Origin: Chryseosolibacter histidinae
GTDB lineage: Bacteria > Bacteroidota > Bacteroidia > Cytophagales > Cyclobacteriaceae
Length of the DNA stretch: 64,000 nt
Direction of reading: 5' to 3'
NCBI RefSeq assembly: GCF_018598225.1
Contig: NZ_JAHESF010000004.1
Location: 265,015-329,014, forward strand
Position numbers and translations under genes: made by a program. The notes below the pieces were generated by a model that had not been told where the DNA came from, did not search any database, and saw only the letters and a program-made list of their open reading frames with translations. Shown piece by piece: positions 18,043-26,458 of the stretch. Every line of letters starts with the position of its first letter. Positions within the stretch are counted from its first letter, which is position 1.

Positions 18043-18909
18043 TTACCTGAGCTTCACATTCAAACTTCCTGCATACAGGTTCTCACTTAAAATTTCAACC
18101 CTGTAAACACCTGCTTTCAGTTTTCTTTTGGGAATATAGACCACCTGCACTTTCTGTGGTTTGGCGGATGTGCCTGAGCCGTCAGTGGATGCAACATAAT
18201 TCTCATCGGTATTGAGCACGTTGGATGCAATGGTCCCTTCGTCGGCATCCAGTGGCCTGCCCTGGGGATCGACCACCCGGAAGCTCAGATTTCTGAGACC
18301 GGCCGGCACTTCGAAGTTCGCGATGAGCTTTTTCGTTCGGCGCGCGCTTACCGTTAGTCTTTCATGTTTGCCTTTCACTGCCTGAAGCTGCGATTGATCG
18401 ATGGCCGCAAGCATCGCTTTGTTCAGCTCGTCGTTCAGGAGCCTGTTACGTTCCTGCAGCAGCGCCACCGTGTTGTTCAGTTCCTGGTGCTGTGCCTGAA
18501 GCGTTGTGTAAGAAAGCTTCATGTCTTCCAGCTGGCGCTCGAGGTCTTTTTGCAGCGCGATGAGCTCCTCTCGCTGCTTTTTCACCTGCTGCAGCGAAAG
18601 ATTCTGCCTTTTCATACGATCGTATTCCGATTCGCGGGCTTTCAGGCGGGCTTCTGTTGCCTGCACAACGTTGTTGAGTGCATCATTTTTATCTTTTAAT
18701 GCGAACAATTGGTTTTTGAATTTGTCGAGGTCTTTTTCAAGCAAGAGCTTTTCAGATAAAAGCGCTTCAGATCTCAAACGTTCGTTGTTCAACCCTCCTT
18801 CCAGGGAACGGTTTACCCGTTTTGTGTTCAATAGCCAGAAAAGGCTTGCCACCAATAGCGCGGTAGTTACCACCGCCTGTGTTTTGGAACTACTCCATGT
18901 GCTCATCAT
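18043..18909 (-). CDS. Membrane-anchored coiled-coil protein of unknown function
   Basis: 288 residues. One membrane segment near the N-terminus (AVVTTALLVASLFWLL, residues ~12-27), then about 150 residues of heptad-patterned coiled coil rich in Leu, Glu, Lys and Gln (~45-190), then a compact C-terminal domain of ~90 residues (GLRNLSFRVVDPQGRPL, RKLKAGVYRVEILSENLYAG) that looks like a beta-sandwich. The topology predicts a long periplasmic stalk. It follows the OmpR-type regulator and kinase genes on the same strand, 79 bases after the kinase stop, and may be co-transcribed. I do not recognise a named family; the C-terminal part resembles domains of gliding or envelope stress proteins only in general style. 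Confidence 0.75.
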   Translation of the reverse strand: MMSTWSSSKTQAVVTTALLVASLFWLLNTKRVNRSLEGGLNNERLRSEALLSEKLLLEKDLDKFKNQLFALKDKNDALNNVVQATEARLKARESEYDRMKRQNLSLQQVKKQREELIALQKDLERQLEDMKLSYTTLQAQHQELNNTVALLQERNRLLNDELNKAMLAAIDQSQLQAVKGKHERLTVSARRTKKLIANFEVPAGLRNLSFRVVDPQGRPLDADEGTIASNVLNTDENYVASTDGSGTSAKPQKVQVVYIPKRKLKAGVYRVEILSENLYAGSLNVKLR

Positions 18910-18988
18910 ATCATCGTTTAATGATACAAATGAACGGGTGAGATATAAGGGCGGAATTAATCCAGCATTAAAAGGAAATTAAAAACCC

Positions 18989-20359
18989 TCAAAGGGTGGT
19001 TGGGAATCTCACCGTAAACCGCGTTAGCTCGCCCGATCTTTCATCGAGGGTGATGCTGCCGTTGTGCAGTTTCATGATGCGTCCTGCCAGCGACAAGCCG
19101 ATGCCGTGTCCTTTGATGTGCGACGTACTTTTGCTTCTGTAGAACGGTTCGAAAATGCCGGCAGCGTCTTCGGCACTCATGCCAACACCTTTGTTTGCAA
19201 ACTCCACCAGGATGTGTGACGTGCCGTGCGAGCGCAGCGTTACCACTACTTTATTGTCAGTGGAGTATTTGCAACCGTTATCCATCAGGTTCGAAAAAAC
19301 AACCTTGATCAGCTGTGCATCACCATGGATCACAAGCGATTCGTCGCTCAGCGTGATATCGAACGCAATGTGAATGTTGTATTGCGGATGTGCTTTCAAC
19401 AGGTCTTCCTTCGCTTCCCAGAGTATTTCGTCGATGCGCAATGGGTTACGGCGCTGTTGCGGATTGTCCGAGCTTGCCTGTGCCAGCAGTAGCAGCTGCG
19501 TGGAAAGTTGACTCAGACTTTTGGCGTCTTCCAGCAGCGACTTGAGCACTTTGATATAATCTTCCCGTTCGCGCGGTTGCAGCAGGGTCACTTCAATTTC
19601 TCCGGCAATGGCAGTGATCGGTGTCCGCAGCTCATGCGAAGCATTGGCGATGAAGTTCTTCTGCGCCATGAACGCGGCCTCGAGCCTGTTGAGCATCAGG
19701 TTGAAGGTCTGTGCCAGCTTTGCCAGCTCGTCTTTACCATTGCCTTCCCTGAGCCGGAGGTTGAGACTCGCCGCCGAGATGTTATCAACTTCGTTCACAA
19801 TGTTGGAAATGGGACTCAACACCTTTCCGGCATAGATCCATCCCGCAACAGAGATCATGATCAGGCTCACAGCGAAAACAACAATGAGGATCTGCCTGAG
19901 ATTCTCCAGTTTTCTAAAACCATTGGTGTCGGTGGCAGCGGCTATCACCGTAAAGCGATCGTACTTGTACGCAAACATGAACCCAAGCACTTCGAAGTTC
20001 TTGTAAGTAAAACGTATATCATCTTCAAGACGGATCTGGTTCAGCAGTGTGCTGTCTACAGGCAGCTCGCCATTCTGATCCGAGCTGTAGAGCTCCTCGT
20101 TTTTGAAGTTGAAGATCCGGATGCGTTCGTTCGGCAGGTTGATGGGGTTATCCCTTTCGATCCTTTTCAGCAGCGCAAGGTCTACCTCGTCTACTTCAAT
20201 GAGCAGCTTGGCTGTGTTCTCGGCTTTGTTCCGCAGGCGCATGTAGAAGTCGTGCTCCCGGTAATCGGCAGAGAAAAAATAGATGGCCAGCGACACCGCT
20301 GTGAGTATGACCATCACGATCATCACAAATATCAGCGTAAGCTTGGTGCGGATCTTCAT
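18989..20359 (-). CDS. HAMP-containing sensor histidine kinase (EnvZ/BaeS class)
   Basis: 456 residues. Two membrane helices (~8-30 and ~156-178) enclose a ~125-residue periplasmic sensor region. A HAMP linker follows (~179-231), then HisKA with NASHELRTPITA (phospho-acceptor His242) and HATPase_c with N box NLMDNGCKYS, G1 FANKGVGM, F box IFEPFYRS and G2 GHGIGLSLAGRIM. The gene starts inside the upstream response-regulator gene (ATGA overlap, 4 bases), so translation is coupled. The sensor domain shows no known ligand fold to me. The TGA stop lies at the centre of a small palindrome ACCCTCAAAGGGT (18985-18997). Confidence 0.95.
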   Translation of the reverse strand: MKIRTKLTLIFVMIVMVILTAVSLAIYFFSADYREHDFYMRLRNKAENTAKLLIEVDEVDLALLKRIERDNPINLPNERIRIFNFKNEELYSSDQNGELPVDSTLLNQIRLEDDIRFTYKNFEVLGFMFAYKYDRFTVIAAATDTNGFRKLENLRQILIVVFAVSLIMISVAGWIYAGKVLSPISNIVNEVDNISAASLNLRLREGNGKDELAKLAQTFNLMLNRLEAAFMAQKNFIANASHELRTPITAIAGEIEVTLLQPREREDYIKVLKSLLEDAKSLSQLSTQLLLLAQASSDNPQQRRNPLRIDEILWEAKEDLLKAHPQYNIHIAFDITLSDESLVIHGDAQLIKVVFSNLMDNGCKYSTDNKVVVTLRSHGTSHILVEFANKGVGMSAEDAAGIFEPFYRSKSTSHIKGHGIGLSLAGRIMKLHNGSITLDERSGELTRFTVRFPTTL

Positions 20360-21039
20360 GTTTGCTGACTCAGAATGTATCCCAGGCCGATGCGGGTATG
20401 CAACAGCTTGGGCTCGAACTCACGGTCGATCTTCTTTCGCAGGATGTTGATGTACACCTCCACCACGTTGGTGCCGGTGTCGAACGTAACGTCCCATACT
20501 TTTTCGGCAAGCTCCGCGCGCGCGATCACACGCCCCTTGTTGCGCATGAAATATTCCAGCAGCATAAATTCTTTGGCGGTGAGGTTGATCTCCTTACCCG
20601 AGCGAACGGCAATTTTTTTGTCGATGTCGAGCTGCAGGTCTGCAAGCTTTAACACCGTGGTGCCAGATGTACCTGCCGCTTTCGATCTGCGAGACAACGC
20701 CTTGATGCGGGCCACGAGCTCGGCGAACTCGAAGGGCTTTAGTAGATAATCGTCGGCACCGGCTTCAAACCCCATGACCTTATCTTCAGTGGTGCCCAAC
20801 GCGGTCAGCATCAGCACAGGCATGTCGGGCCGCTTTTGTTTGATCACCTTGCAAAGCTCAATGCCATTAACGGCCGGTATGATAATATCCAGCAAGATCA
20901 CGTCATAAGGCCTGGACAGCGCGAGCCTTTCTCCGGTAAAGCCGTCATACGCCAGCTCAACTTCATACGACAATTCTTCCAGCCCTCTTTTGATGAAGGA
21001 TGCAACCTTTTGTTCGTCTTCAATTACAAGGATCTTCAT
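20356..21039 (-). CDS. OmpR/PhoB-family response regulator
   Basis: 227 residues: receiver domain with acidic pair E7-D8, phospho-acceptor D51 (ILLDIIIP), T79/A80 switch region (MLTALG) and K101 (LLKPFEF), then a winged helix (~130-225) with LTAKEFMLLEYFMRNKGRVI and the recognition region TNVVEVYINILRKKID, both typical of OmpR-type DNA-binding domains. It is the first gene of an operon with the HAMP kinase (4-base overlap) and probably the coiled-coil protein. A strong Shine-Dalgarno (GGAGGA) lies about 9 bases before the ATG, unusual in this phylum, and the ~140-base leader upstream contains a hairpin with a T run. Confidence 0.95.
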   Translation of the reverse strand: MKILVIEDEQKVASFIKRGLEELSYEVELAYDGFTGERLALSRPYDVILLDIIIPAVNGIELCKVIKQKRPDMPVLMLTALGTTEDKVMGFEAGADDYLLKPFEFAELVARIKALSRRSKAAGTSGTTVLKLADLQLDIDKKIAVRSGKEINLTAKEFMLLEYFMRNKGRVIARAELAEKVWDVTFDTGTNVVEVYINILRKKIDREFEPKLLHTRIGLGYILSQQT

Positions 21040-21195
21040 AAGGGTGTTCCTCCAGGTAAACGGCTTTTTTCACTTAAAAGTGCGAATCTTAACACAGGTG
21101 AAAATATAAAAACCCACCGGCATGGCCGCAGGTGGGCTTCTATAATGAAAAAGTAACCTGTAAAACTAATTAACCATTTTACGTGCACAAAGGTA
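21040..21195 (-). promoter_or_regulatory. Leader of the response-regulator operon with an attenuator-like hairpin
   Basis: On the minus strand TACCTTTG (21195-21188) fits the Bacteroidota -7 box TAnnTTTG. Downstream come a tiny reading frame (Met-Val-Asn-stop) and a hairpin, CCCACC/GGTGGG at 21113-21136 with an inner GGC/GCC pair, followed by a T-rich run (A-rich on plus, 21101-21112). This looks like a terminator ahead of the regulator start. Function is inferred only. Confidence 0.4.
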
Positions 21196-21253
21196 GACCG
21201 GCGAGGTGAAGGTTTGTCGAAAAGCAGATTAAAACGGCATTAAAATTAAAAGA

Positions 21254-21281
21254 TCCCGGGTTCTGCTCCCGGGAATTTTTT
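21254..21281 (+). terminator. Orphan intrinsic terminator in a divergent region
   Basis: TCCCGGG (21254-21260) and CCCGGGA (21268-21274) enclose a 7-base loop and are followed by TTTTTT (21276-21281). The minus strand side is also T-rich. No annotated gene reads into it: the regulator gene points left and the antiporter gene starts at 21402. It may end a small RNA or lie in the antiporter leader. Confidence 0.6.
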
Positions 21282-21401
21282 GATCTTTAAGCTTTTTGCC
21301 TTTGAATACGCCAGTTGATTGGCCTTGCTCACGTCGCTGTCGTTGGGTATGCCATTTTTGCATTGTAAATTAAAGAAGGGATCTACTCCCGTGAATTCAG
21401 G

Positions 21402-23618
21402 ATGACACATCTACCACACATTGTTGCCGATCTTGGGCTTATTCTGGCCGTGGCCGGATTAACAACCCTGGTCTTTAAAAAGATCAGGCAGCCGGTGGTG
21501 CTCGGGTATATCCTGGCAGGCCTCCTGGTAGGCCCGCATGTTACGCTTATCCCAACCGTTGTAGACAACGAAGCTGTCAGCACATGGTCCGAGATCGGTG
21601 TCATCTTTCTGCTGTTCAGCCTGGGCTTAGAGTTCAGCTTTAAAAAACTTGTGAAGGTGGGCGGCTCCGCGTCCATCACAGCGCTCGTGGAGATCATCCT
21701 CATGATCGTTGTGGGTTATGTTGTGGGCCAGTTTCTCGGATGGTCGGCGATGGACTGTATTTTCCTGGGCGCCATTCTTTCCATGTCGTCTACCACCATC
21801 ATCATCAGGGCGTTCGACGAAGTAGGCGCGAAGACGAAAAAATTTGCAAGCCTCGTTTTCGGCATCCTCATTGTAGAAGACCTTGTGGCTATTTTGCTGA
21901 TGGTCTTGCTCACCACCATTGCCGTGAGCCAGCAGTTTGCCGGCGGTGAGCTGGTAAGGCAGATCGTGAAGCTGGTCTTTTTCCTCATCCTGTGGTTCCT
22001 GGCCGGCATCTTCTTCGTGCCCACCTTCCTGAAACGCACTACTAAGTTGCTCAATGACGAAACGTTGCTGATCATTTCCATCGGCATGTGCCTGCTCATG
22101 GTAATGCTGGCTGTGGAGGTCGGGTTTTCAGCGGCGCTGGGTGCTTTCATCATGGGATCGATCCTCGCCGAAACAACACAGGCCGAACGCATCGAGCACC
22201 TTGTAAAATCCGTCAAAGACCTTTTCGCGGCGGTCTTCTTTGTTTCAGTCGGCATGATGATCGATCCGCAGATCATTGCAGCATACTGGTTCCCGATCCT
22301 GGTGGTGACACTGGTTACCATCTTCGGCAAGTTTGCAACGTCTGCCATCGGCGCATTGTTGTCGGGGCAATCACTGAAGCATGCTGTTCAGGCAGGTATG
22401 AGCCTGGCGCAAATAGGGGAGTTCTCGTTTATCATTGCTTCGCTGGGTGTGTCACTTAAAGTGACCAGCGATTTTCTTTACCCCATCGCGGTAGCAGCCT
22501 CTGCGTTCACGACTTTCACCACGCCTTACCTCATCAGGTTCTCCGGCTCGTTTTACAATTTCCTGGAGAAACGCCTCCCGCAAAAATGGGTCACAAGCCT
22601 CAATCGTTACAGCTCCAGCACGCAGCAGCTTTCCGGTTACAGCGACTGGAAGATCCTGCTCCGCGCTTACACCATCAACCTGGTGATCCACTCCGTTATT
22701 TTGATCGCCATCATCATCCTGTCGCGTAATTTCCTGCTGCCGTTCATCCTGAGCACCTTCGGCCACGATGTCGGCGCCATGAGCATTGCCGTTGCCATTA
22801 TTCTCATGCTGATGACTCCGTTCATATGGGCGTTGGCCATCCGCAGGATCCAGCGCGAAGCCTATGCCAGCCTCTGGCTCAACCGCAAGATCAACCGAGG
22901 CCCGCTGATCATGCTCGAGATGGTGAGGATCATCGTGGCGGTGCTTCATGTGGGATTTTTGCTACACATCTTTTTTTCGGCTTCCGTGGCTTTTGTGATC
23001 GCCCTCACGGCCATGGGTCTTGCCATCGTCATCTTCCGGAACAAGCTTCAGTCTTTTTATGACCGCATCGAACGGCGGTTCCTGTATAACCTCAATGAAA
23101 GAGAAAACCTTAAAGTTGCGAAGCCTGAGGTAACTCCGTGGGATGCACACCTCGCCGATTTTGAAGTGATACCGGAGTCGGCACTGGCCGGCAAACAGCT
23201 TCATGAGCTTGGCTTGCGTGAGTTGTACGGCATCAACATCGCGCTCATTGAAAGGGGAAAGCTCAGCATCCCCATCCCCGACCGCCACGCACGCCTGTTC
23301 CCCGGCGACAGGATCTCCGTGATCGGCACAGATGATCAGCTTCAGCGCATCAAAGGCCTGTTCGAAGAAGCTGATGGCCTTGAAAGTGAATCACAGAAAA
23401 CAGGCATCGGCCTTCACAATTTTACCGTCTCCAAATCATCGCCACTGCTTCACAAAACGATCCGCGACTCCGGCCTTCGTGCTGCAGGTTTGGTAGTAGG
23501 CCTCGAACGCAATAACGAACGTATCCTCAACCCTGACTCTTCTATGTTGCTGGAGGATGGAGACATCTTATGGGTTGCTGGGAATGAGGAAAAGCTTCGG
23601 CAGCTGGTAGATCATTAA
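21402..23618 (+). CDS. CPA2-family cation:proton antiporter (KefB-like) with two C-terminal RCK_C domains
   Basis: 738 residues. The first ~390 residues are a Na+/H+ exchanger-type membrane domain (about 12 spans) with GYILAGLLVGP, ALSMSSTTI-like and SLAQIGEFSFI stretches. An extra membrane block follows (~425-540). Two cytoplasmic RCK_C/TrkA_C domains end the protein (~585-660, with ELYGINIALIERG; ~665-738, with LEDGDILWVAG). There is no NAD-binding RCK_N domain, so KefC-style glutathione/NADH control is not expected. It likely exchanges K+ or Na+ for protons in the inner membrane. Start at the first ATG. Heptad element A2 begins 3 bases after the TAA stop. Confidence 0.93.
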   Translation: MTHLPHIVADLGLILAVAGLTTLVFKKIRQPVVLGYILAGLLVGPHVTLIPTVVDNEAVSTWSEIGVIFLLFSLGLEFSFKKLVKVGGSASITALVEIILMIVVGYVVGQFLGWSAMDCIFLGAILSMSSTTIIIRAFDEVGAKTKKFASLVFGILIVEDLVAILLMVLLTTIAVSQQFAGGELVRQIVKLVFFLILWFLAGIFFVPTFLKRTTKLLNDETLLIISIGMCLLMVMLAVEVGFSAALGAFIMGSILAETTQAERIEHLVKSVKDLFAAVFFVSVGMMIDPQIIAAYWFPILVVTLVTIFGKFATSAIGALLSGQSLKHAVQAGMSLAQIGEFSFIIASLGVSLKVTSDFLYPIAVAASAFTTFTTPYLIRFSGSFYNFLEKRLPQKWVTSLNRYSSSTQQLSGYSDWKILLRAYTINLVIHSVILIAIIILSRNFLLPFILSTFGHDVGAMSIAVAIILMLMTPFIWALAIRRIQREAYASLWLNRKINRGPLIMLEMVRIIVAVLHVGFLLHIFFSASVAFVIALTAMGLAIVIFRNKLQSFYDRIERRFLYNLNERENLKVAKPEVTPWDAHLADFEVIPESALAGKQLHELGLRELYGINIALIERGKLSIPIPDRHARLFPGDRISVIGTDDQLQRIKGLFEEADGLESESQKTGIGLHNFTVSKSSPLLHKTIRDSGLRAAGLVVGLERNNERILNPDSSMLLEDGDILWVAGNEEKLRQLVDH

Positions 23619-23620
23619 AG

Positions 23621-23809
23621 AAAAGGAGTAAGGAGTAAGAATTAAGGAGTAAGGAGAGAAACTCCGTATCGAAGATATGATGAAATGGAGCAGGGATGCT
23701 TATAGTGTAGCTCACTACTGCACTGATTCGGAGCATTCAGATGACATCATGAACGGTTCCCAGAACGTAGGCCTCCTTACTACTTACTCCTTACTACTTA
23801 CTTCTTTTT
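23621..23809. repeat. Heptad inverted-repeat element A2 (word GGAGTAA)
   Basis: The left arm 23625-23659 reads GGAGTAA, GGAGTAA, GAATTAA, GGAGTAA, GGAGAGA. The right arm ~23773-23807 reads CTCCTTA, CTACTTA, CTCCTTA, CTACTTA, CTTCTTT. The spacer is ~113 bases with no gene. It fills the whole space between two convergent stop codons. Confidence 0.88.
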
Positions 23810-24947
23810 ATTCCAGCTTCAGCGCCTGCAAACAAACCGGCGACGGTACCTTCACTTCGTTTCCGGAATAAGTAAGCTTTCCTTTTTTAGCGTCCCACTT
23901 AAAGATCACGATGTTATCGGTGTCCTGATGTGCTACGAACACGAATTGATTTTTCGGGTCGATAAGAAAATTGCGGGGCTTTTTGCCGTGGGTTTCCACT
24001 GCTTCTTTTAAACGAATGGTGCCATCGATGTTGATGGAGAACAGCGCCAGTGACTCGTGGCCGCGGTTAGACATCATCAGGAATTTTCCGGATGGGTCGG
24101 TGTGAATATCGGCGCTGGTATTGGTGCCGCTGAAATCAACGGGCAGGGAAATTACTTCATCCTGTATGATGTCCAGTGCCCCGGTGGCGCGGTTGTAGGA
24201 GAAAGCGCATACCGTTGACGTTAGTTCCTCGGCAAGATATGCGTGCAGCCCGTTCGGATGAAATGCGAAGTGACGTGGCCCGGAGCCGGATTTCACTTCA
24301 ACGTACGGTTTTTCTGCCGGCTTCAACCGTTTCGCCGCAAGGTCAATGGCATAGCTGTAAACCCTGTCGGTGCCCAGGTCGCACACAATTAAGAAGCGGT
24401 TATCAGACGACACTGTTGCGGAGTGTACATGGGGTTTCTCCTGACGGGTTTCGTGAGGGCCGCGGCCGCTGTACCGGATAGAATCAGAAGGAGCGCCAAG
24501 AGAGCCGTCATCACCCAGCGGGAATACCACCAGGTTTCCTTCGTTATAATTAGACACGAAAGCCAGCTTGCCGGTTTGGTCTACGCTGATGTGGCACGGA
24601 CCGTTCCCGTACGAAGGCTGATGGTTCACCAGGGTGAGCAGGCCGGTTACAGCATCGATGGCGTAGGCGCTGACCGAGCCCGAATTTTTCTTGTCTTGCA
24701 CGATGCCCCGGTTCACCGAGTAGAGGAATTTCCCCGAAGGATGGATGGCGATAAAAGAAGGACTCTCAAGCGTTTTCACAGTCTGCAGGTGCTCCAAGGT
24801 CCCTTTTTTCCGTTTGAGCTCGTAAACATAGATCCCCTCGCTGCCCCTCACAGAAAAGGTGCCCGCATACACGATCTCTCTTCCCCGCTGGGCAAATGCG
24901 GAGAACATCAGGCAGAACAGCAATAGGGTAGTGGAGATTTTTTTCAT
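23808..24947 (-). CDS. Lactonase family protein (6-phosphogluconolactonase-like seven-bladed propeller), secreted
   Basis: 379 residues with signal peptide (LLLFCLMFSAFAQ, ~8-19). Repeated propeller blades with SPSFIAIHPSGKFLYSVNR, GNGPCHISVDQTGKLAFVSNY, GSGPRHFAFHPNGLHAYLAEE and RGHESLALFSI match the YbhE/Pgl lactonase family (PF10282). Cytoplasmic members hydrolyse 6-phosphogluconolactone; exported Bacteroidota members have unknown substrates, so the enzymatic role is uncertain. It is not in an obvious operon: a divergent DUF1800 gene starts 120 bases upstream. The stop codon abuts the right arm of heptad element A2. Confidence 0.9.
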   Translation of the reverse strand: MKKISTTLLLFCLMFSAFAQRGREIVYAGTFSVRGSEGIYVYELKRKKGTLEHLQTVKTLESPSFIAIHPSGKFLYSVNRGIVQDKKNSGSVSAYAIDAVTGLLTLVNHQPSYGNGPCHISVDQTGKLAFVSNYNEGNLVVFPLGDDGSLGAPSDSIRYSGRGPHETRQEKPHVHSATVSSDNRFLIVCDLGTDRVYSYAIDLAAKRLKPAEKPYVEVKSGSGPRHFAFHPNGLHAYLAEELTSTVCAFSYNRATGALDIIQDEVISLPVDFSGTNTSADIHTDPSGKFLMMSNRGHESLALFSINIDGTIRLKEAVETHGKKPRNFLIDPKNQFVFVAHQDTDNIVIFKWDAKKGKLTYSGNEVKVPSPVCLQALKLE

Positions 24948-25066
24948 AAACGGTATGAGATGGTGTTAAAAGGTAAAGCCACGCGGCTGCTTGTTTACAT
25001 TCGAAATCTAGTGATAAAAGTATGATTTGTCATTAAACCCTGGCACACATTCGCTGTCTATGCATT

Positions 25067-26458
25067 ATGGACCAAAAGTTCCGACATCTTTACAACAGGG
25101 CCGCGTTCGGTGTTTACCCCGGCATGTCCGTTGACGACACGGCGAAAAATTTTGCCGGCATGCTCGCGGCGGCCGCAGGGCAAAAGACCATCAGCATCGT
25201 AAACAATTACCGCGAAGAGATGGCACTGGCAGGGGCGAAAGAAGACCCGGAGCGCAGAAAAGCGCTGAAGGACCAGGTAAAGCAAGACCAGGTGCTGCTC
25301 AACACAACGTGGATCGGGCAGATGGAAGACCGCTCATTGGTGCTTCGTGAAAAAATGACCTTGTTCTGGCACGATCACTTTGCGTGCCGCGTCCGGAGCC
25401 CTTACCTGGCGCAGCAGCAGAACAACACCCTTCGAACGCATGCCCTCGGAAGTTTCAGTGACCTGCTCATGGCAGTTTCAAAAGATGCGGCGATGCTGCA
25501 GTTCCTCAACAATCAGCAAAACAAAAAGGATAGCCCCAACGAGAACTTCGCGCGTGAGCTCATGGAATTGTTCACCCTCGGCCGCGCACAATATTCTGAA
25601 GATGATATCCGCAATGCTGCCCGCGCTTTCACGGGGTGGGCATTCAATCCGCAGACAGGTGAGTTTGTGTTCCGTCAGCGTGCGCATGATGATGGTGTGA
25701 AAACTTTCAGGGGCAAAACAGGGAATTTTTCCGGTGAGGATATTATTGCCATGATCCTGGAAGACCGCAAAACGGCACACTTCATCGCATTAAGCCTGTG
25801 GCAGTTCTTCGCAGATTCAGCAGCGGCGGATGAGGAAGTGGTTAACGATCTTGCAAAAAGTTTTTACGACTCCGGTTATAACATTTCGCTGTTGCTGGGA
25901 AAAATGTTTGCCGGTACAGCCTTCAACAATGCACAATGCATGGGCAACCGTATTAAGTCGCCCGTTGAGCTGATCGTAGGGGCGATGGTGCATACCGGGG
26001 GGAAATTCAACAATCCCGCCAACCTGCTCTTTTTGCAGCGGGCCATGGGACAGGTGTTGTTCCAACCTCCCAACGTGGGCGGATGGCCGCGCGATAAAGC
26101 CTGGATCGACAGCTCCAGCCTCGCGTTCAGAATGTCGTTGCCAGCAGTGCTGCTGCAGAATTCAGAGACGGAGTTCGAAACGAAAGATGACGGCGATGTG
26201 AATAATGTTACAAACAGCTTTGACAACGCACGCAGGATCTCGTTCAGTGTTGACTGGCAGAAGCTGGGCAGCATTTTTATGAAAAGCAACGCTGCTGATT
26301 GCCTTGCGGCGATAGCGGAGCACCTGATGGCGAGACCAGTCTCTGCCACCAATATGAAAATAGTGCAAGAGCGTGTTGGAAAGAGCAAGGAAGACCAGGA
26401 ATTTGTCAGGAATGCGTTCATTGCCTTTATGTCGTTACCCGAATATCAATTAAGCTAA
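25067..26458 (+). CDS. DUF1800 family protein
   Basis: 463 residues. The N-terminus FRHLYNRAAFGV and internal stretches LFWHDHFACR, NENFARELMELFTLG, AARAFTGWAFNPQTGEFVF, IKSPVELIVGAM and PNVGGWPRDKAWID are diagnostic of DUF1800. Such proteins occur paired with a DUF1501 partner in many environmental bacteria; the function is unknown, though secretion or polymer processing has been proposed. No signal peptide is visible, in contrast to its Tat-exported partner. The stop TAA overlaps the partner's ATG (TAATG), so translation is coupled. Confidence 0.93.
   Translation: MDQKFRHLYNRAAFGVYPGMSVDDTAKNFAGMLAAAAGQKTISIVNNYREEMALAGAKEDPERRKALKDQVKQDQVLLNTTWIGQMEDRSLVLREKMTLFWHDHFACRVRSPYLAQQQNNTLRTHALGSFSDLLMAVSKDAAMLQFLNNQQNKKDSPNENFARELMELFTLGRAQYSEDDIRNAARAFTGWAFNPQTGEFVFRQRAHDDGVKTFRGKTGNFSGEDIIAMILEDRKTAHFIALSLWQFFADSAAADEEVVNDLAKSFYDSGYNISLLLGKMFAGTAFNNAQCMGNRIKSPVELIVGAMVHTGGKFNNPANLLFLQRAMGQVLFQPPNVGGWPRDKAWIDSSSLAFRMSLPAVLLQNSETEFETKDDGDVNNVTNSFDNARRISFSVDWQKLGSIFMKSNAADCLAAIAEHLMARPVSATNMKIVQERVGKSKEDQEFVRNAFIAFMSLPEYQLS

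Noticed and set aside
26299..26457. Extended start for the DUF1501 protein inside DUF1800
   Set aside because: The twin-arginine signal begins right after the coupled ATG at 26458; the extension is an out-of-frame reading of DUF1800.
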